From Rhizobium laguerreae (GTDB lineage Bacteria; Pseudomonadota; Alphaproteobacteria; Rhizobiales; Rhizobiaceae), in assembly GCF_002008165.1 (NCBI RefSeq), contig NZ_MRDM01000008.1:186001-250000 (forward strand): 64,000 nt of DNA, read 5' to 3'. Shown piece by piece: positions 61,633-64,000 of the stretch (positions are counted from its first letter, which is position 1; the number at the start of each line of letters is the position of its first letter). The position numbers and the translations under genes were made by a program. A model generated the notes under the pieces. The model worked only from the letters and a program-made list of their open reading frames with translations, had not been told where the DNA came from and ran no database searches.

Positions 61633-63132
61633 ATGCCGCCACGTCCCGCAGTCCTCACGAAACGAACGCTCGACAAAGACCTCGACAAGATCACCCATGC
61701 CGAGGACGCTGCGAAGCATGTTTTGCGGCGGCTGGTGCCGCCTGGTCTCGGGCTGATCTTCGTTGGTCTGGCCATGCTCTTTGCCGGCGTCTACGTGTTC
61801 GACCAGCCGGGAGCGATGCTCGTCATCGCGGCGGCGGCCCTTGCCGGCTACATGGCGATGAACATCGGCGCCAATGACGTGACGAACAATGTGGGTGCTG
61901 CCGTCGGCGCGCGCGCCATGACGATGGGCCAGGCACTCATCATCGCCGCGATTTTCGAAGTTCTTGGCGCCACGGTGGGGGGCGGCGAGGTCGTCAAGAC
62001 GATTTCTGCAAACATCGTCGATGCCGTCCAGGTGCCGCCGGCAATGCTCGGCTGGATCATGATGGCGGCACTGACGGCAGCGGCCCTCTGGATCAACCTC
62101 GCAACCTGGATGAACGCACCGGTCTCCACCACCCACGCGATCGTCGGGGCGGTGATCGGCGCCGGCATCTCAGCCGTCGGGCCGGAGCCGGTGAACTGGC
62201 GGGTGATGCTGGAGATCACCGCGAGCTGGATCACCTCGCCGCTGATCGGCGGGCTGATCGCCGCCGGGTTGCTTTATCTCGTCAAGACCCTGATCGTCTA
62301 TCGCGACGACAAGATCGCAGCCGCGCGGCACTGGGTGCCGGTGCTGGTGGCGGTGATGGCCGGCGTTTTCATGTCCTATATGGTGCTGCAGCTGTCGCCT
62401 ATCGGTCGATTTCAGCCTTCCACCATCATACTCATCGGGATCGGCATCGGGCTGGTAAGCTGGCTTATCGCCCGGCCGCTCGTTCTCGCCCAAGCGCGGG
62501 ATCTCGAAAACCGCAACAGCTCGCTGCGGACGCTGTTCCGATTGCCGCTCATCGGCTCGGCGGCGCTGCTGTCCTTCGCGCATGGCGCCAACGACGTTTC
62601 CAACGCGGTCGGGCCGCTTTCGGCAATCGTCCATTCGGTCGGTATCGGCGGCAGCGGCGGCGTCGGGCATCCGCCGCTCTGGGTCATGCTGATCGGCGCC
62701 GTCGGCATCTCCGTCGGCCTGCTTCTCTTCGGGCCGCGTCTCATTCGCCTGGTCGGCGAGGAGATCACCAAGCTCAATCCGATGCGGGCCTACTGCGTCG
62801 CGCTGTCGACAGCCTTTACCGTCATCGTCGCCTCCTGGCTCGGCTTGCCGGTCAGCACCACGCATATCGCCGTCGGCGCCGTCTTCGGCGTCGGCTTCTT
62901 CCGCGAATGGTACACGCGCCATTCGAAGGCCCGCATCGCCTATATAAGGCGCAAGGCCGAAAGCTTTGATATCGACGAGCCGGAAGAGCCGAATATCCAC
63001 GAGACACGGCGGCGCTATCTCGTGCGCCGTTCGCATTTCATGACGATCATCGCCGCCTGGATCGTCACCGTGCCGGTTTCGGCAGCGCTTGCGGCAATGA
63101 TTTATTGGGTTATGTTCGCGCTCTTCGTCTGA
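61633..63132 (+). CDS. pit: Inorganic phosphate transporter, Pit family
   Basis: A 499-residue inner-membrane Pi/H+ (metal-phosphate) symporter. The duplicated PHO-4 signature is present as MNIGANDVTNNVGAAVGARAMT-type (split around 61855-61920) and AHGANDVSNAVGPLSAIV. About ten helices are visible, with a hydrophilic loop around 225-300. The first 45 residues are polar and may be cytoplasmic. It shares the strand with rsmE, 16 bases downstream. Low-affinity phosphate entry is the expected role. Confidence 0.9.
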   Translation: MPPRPAVLTKRTLDKDLDKITHAEDAAKHVLRRLVPPGLGLIFVGLAMLFAGVYVFDQPGAMLVIAAAALAGYMAMNIGANDVTNNVGAAVGARAMTMGQALIIAAIFEVLGATVGGGEVVKTISANIVDAVQVPPAMLGWIMMAALTAAALWINLATWMNAPVSTTHAIVGAVIGAGISAVGPEPVNWRVMLEITASWITSPLIGGLIAAGLLYLVKTLIVYRDDKIAAARHWVPVLVAVMAGVFMSYMVLQLSPIGRFQPSTIILIGIGIGLVSWLIARPLVLAQARDLENRNSSLRTLFRLPLIGSAALLSFAHGANDVSNAVGPLSAIVHSVGIGGSGGVGHPPLWVMLIGAVGISVGLLLFGPRLIRLVGEEITKLNPMRAYCVALSTAFTVIVASWLGLPVSTTHIAVGAVFGVGFFREWYTRHSKARIAYIRRKAESFDIDEPEEPNIHETRRRYLVRRSHFMTIIAAWIVTVPVSAALAAMIYWVMFALFV

Positions 63133-63148
63133 GATCCCGAGTTTTTAA

Positions 63149-63886
63149 ATGCGCGCCAATTTCCGTATGCAACGGCTTTTCGTCGAAGCGCCGCTTTCCA
63201 GCGGCGCCGTCGTGGAGGCGAATGCCGATCAGTTCAACTATCTCGCCAATGTGCTGCGGATGGAGGAAGGTGGAGAGATCCTGCTCTTCAACGGCCGCGA
63301 TGGCGAGTGGAAGGCGACGCTTACCTTCCCCACGCGCAAACGCATATTTTTGACGGCAACCGAAGAGACGCGGCCACAGCCGCTGCCTTGCGACCTGCAC
63401 TATCTCTTTGCGCCACTCAAGGTCGGCCGCATGGACTACCTCGTGCAGAAGGCAGTCGAAATGGGAGCCGGCCTGCTGCAGCCGGTCATGACCCAACACG
63501 TCCAGGGCAAGATCACCAATCTCGACAAGCTGCGCGCCAATGTCGTCGAAGCGGCGGAGCAATGCGGCATCCTCGGCATTCCCAATGTGGCCGAGCCGGT
63601 GAGGCTTCTCGAGCTGCTCGACCGCTGGCCGAGCGGGCGCCGCATCATCTATTGCGACGAGGGTGATGCCGGGCAAAACCCGCTGCCGGTGCTGTCGGCG
63701 ATCAGGGAAAGACATCTCGCTTTGCTCGTCGGGCCGGAAGGCGGCTTTTCGGAAGAAGAACGGGCGCGGTTGCGAAGCCTTGATTTCGTTACCGCCATTC
63801 CGCTCGGACCGCGCATCCTGCGAGCCGATACGGCAGCTGTTGCGGCCCTGGCGGTGGTGCAGGCGGCGATCGGCGACTGGAAGTGA
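63149..63886 (+). CDS. rsmE: 16S rRNA (uracil(1498)-N(3))-methyltransferase
   Basis: A 245-residue SPOUT-class methyltransferase that makes m3U1498 in the 16S decoding site. An N-terminal PUA-like domain ([19 protein letters not shown]) precedes the SPOUT domain with knot blocks [34 protein letters not shown] and [18 protein letters not shown]. Length is normal. In rhizobia gshA commonly follows; the window ends before it. Confidence 0.95.
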   Translation: MRANFRMQRLFVEAPLSSGAVVEANADQFNYLANVLRMEEGGEILLFNGRDGEWKATLTFPTRKRIFLTATEETRPQPLPCDLHYLFAPLKVGRMDYLVQKAVEMGAGLLQPVMTQHVQGKITNLDKLRANVVEAAEQCGILGIPNVAEPVRLLELLDRWPSGRRIIYCDEGDAGQNPLPVLSAIRERHLALLVGPEGGFSEEERARLRSLDFVTAIPLGPRILRADTAAVAALAVVQAAIGDWK

Positions 63887-64000
63887 CCTCGAAAACGGGT
63901 TGACATGGAAATCGGCGCTATTTTTTTGATGCGTCGTTGAAAGAATTTCACTTGCAACATAGGTGGCTTGGGTCCAAATCACCCTTCCAATTGCCCGGCC
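63887..64000 (+). other. Terminal gap after rsmE
   Basis: No gene within the last 114 bases. TTGACA at 63900-63905 resembles a -35 box followed by T-rich DNA; probably the promoter region of the next gene outside the window. Confidence 0.35.

Overview
The window is chromosomal DNA of a fast-growing alphaproteobacterium of the Rhizobiaceae, most likely the Rhizobium leguminosarum/etli group. The evidence is high GC, rhizobial protein sequences throughout, a single-domain Frc-type sugar ABC transporter, a HisZ-dependent short HisG, a candidate LpxQ-type lipid A oxidase, and many copies of rhizobial intergenic mosaic repeats. It is compact core genome with small accessory islets. I found no rRNA, tRNA, CRISPR array, insertion sequence or prophage.

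Layout. 1-2550: tail of a galactonate (De Ley-Doudoroff) operon (SDR end, dgoK, dgoA, SMP-30 lactonase). 2771-6672: PRC-barrel protein, a GGDEF-EAL protein and a PAS-PAS-receiver protein (c-di-GMP/signalling). 6856-9061: mutL and a DUF2093 gene. 9196-12996: Frc-like sugar ABC transporter with a divergent double-wHTH GntR regulator. 13052-18980: leftward envelope cluster pmbA-cysQ-DUF4170-waaA-HAD-lpxK. 19100-23356: Kef-type antiporter and a three-gene putative metal/heme (PepSY) operon. 23474-31252: patatin, rsmD, a pseudouridine synthase with a repetitive Arg/Gly tail, tadA, a lipoprotein and ileS. 31605-33506: two toxin-antitoxin modules (Phd/VapC and MbcA/RES) inserted between ribF and ileS, with a frameshifted extra copy of the ribF 3' end between them. 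33495-37767: ribF, a HAD-IIA phosphatase and CIRCE-controlled groESL. 38400-43811: orphan gene with a long leader, GST, DoxX, hisG-hisZ-hisS. 43942-50624: methyltransferase-like protein, aldo/keto reductase, HAD, tag, two L,D-transpeptidases and an outer-membrane barrel. 50765-55467: small secreted protein and the glcDEF glycolate oxidase operon with a divergent LysR gene. 56537-63886: LysR, quinone oxidoreductase-like ADH, divergent S-adenosylhomocysteinase-like protein, LysR, Nudix, Pit phosphate transporter and rsmE.

The most unusual observations are: (i) the duplicated, frameshifted ribF tail marking the edge of the RES-type toxin islet, with a mosaic repeat separating antitoxin from toxin; (ii) at least six genes whose stop codons lie inside or at the edge of dispersed mosaic repeats; (iii) an S-adenosylhomocysteinase paralogue lacking several family hallmarks; (iv) a kinase-less PAS-PAS-pseudoreceiver-receiver protein upstream of an EAL protein with a DGDEF cyclase motif; (v) three exact-period 150-bp tandem coding repeats in the pseudouridine synthase gene; (vi) paired palindromes in the glcD-lysR and glcE-glcF gaps.

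All calls come from reading motifs, translations and context by eye. No database search was possible.
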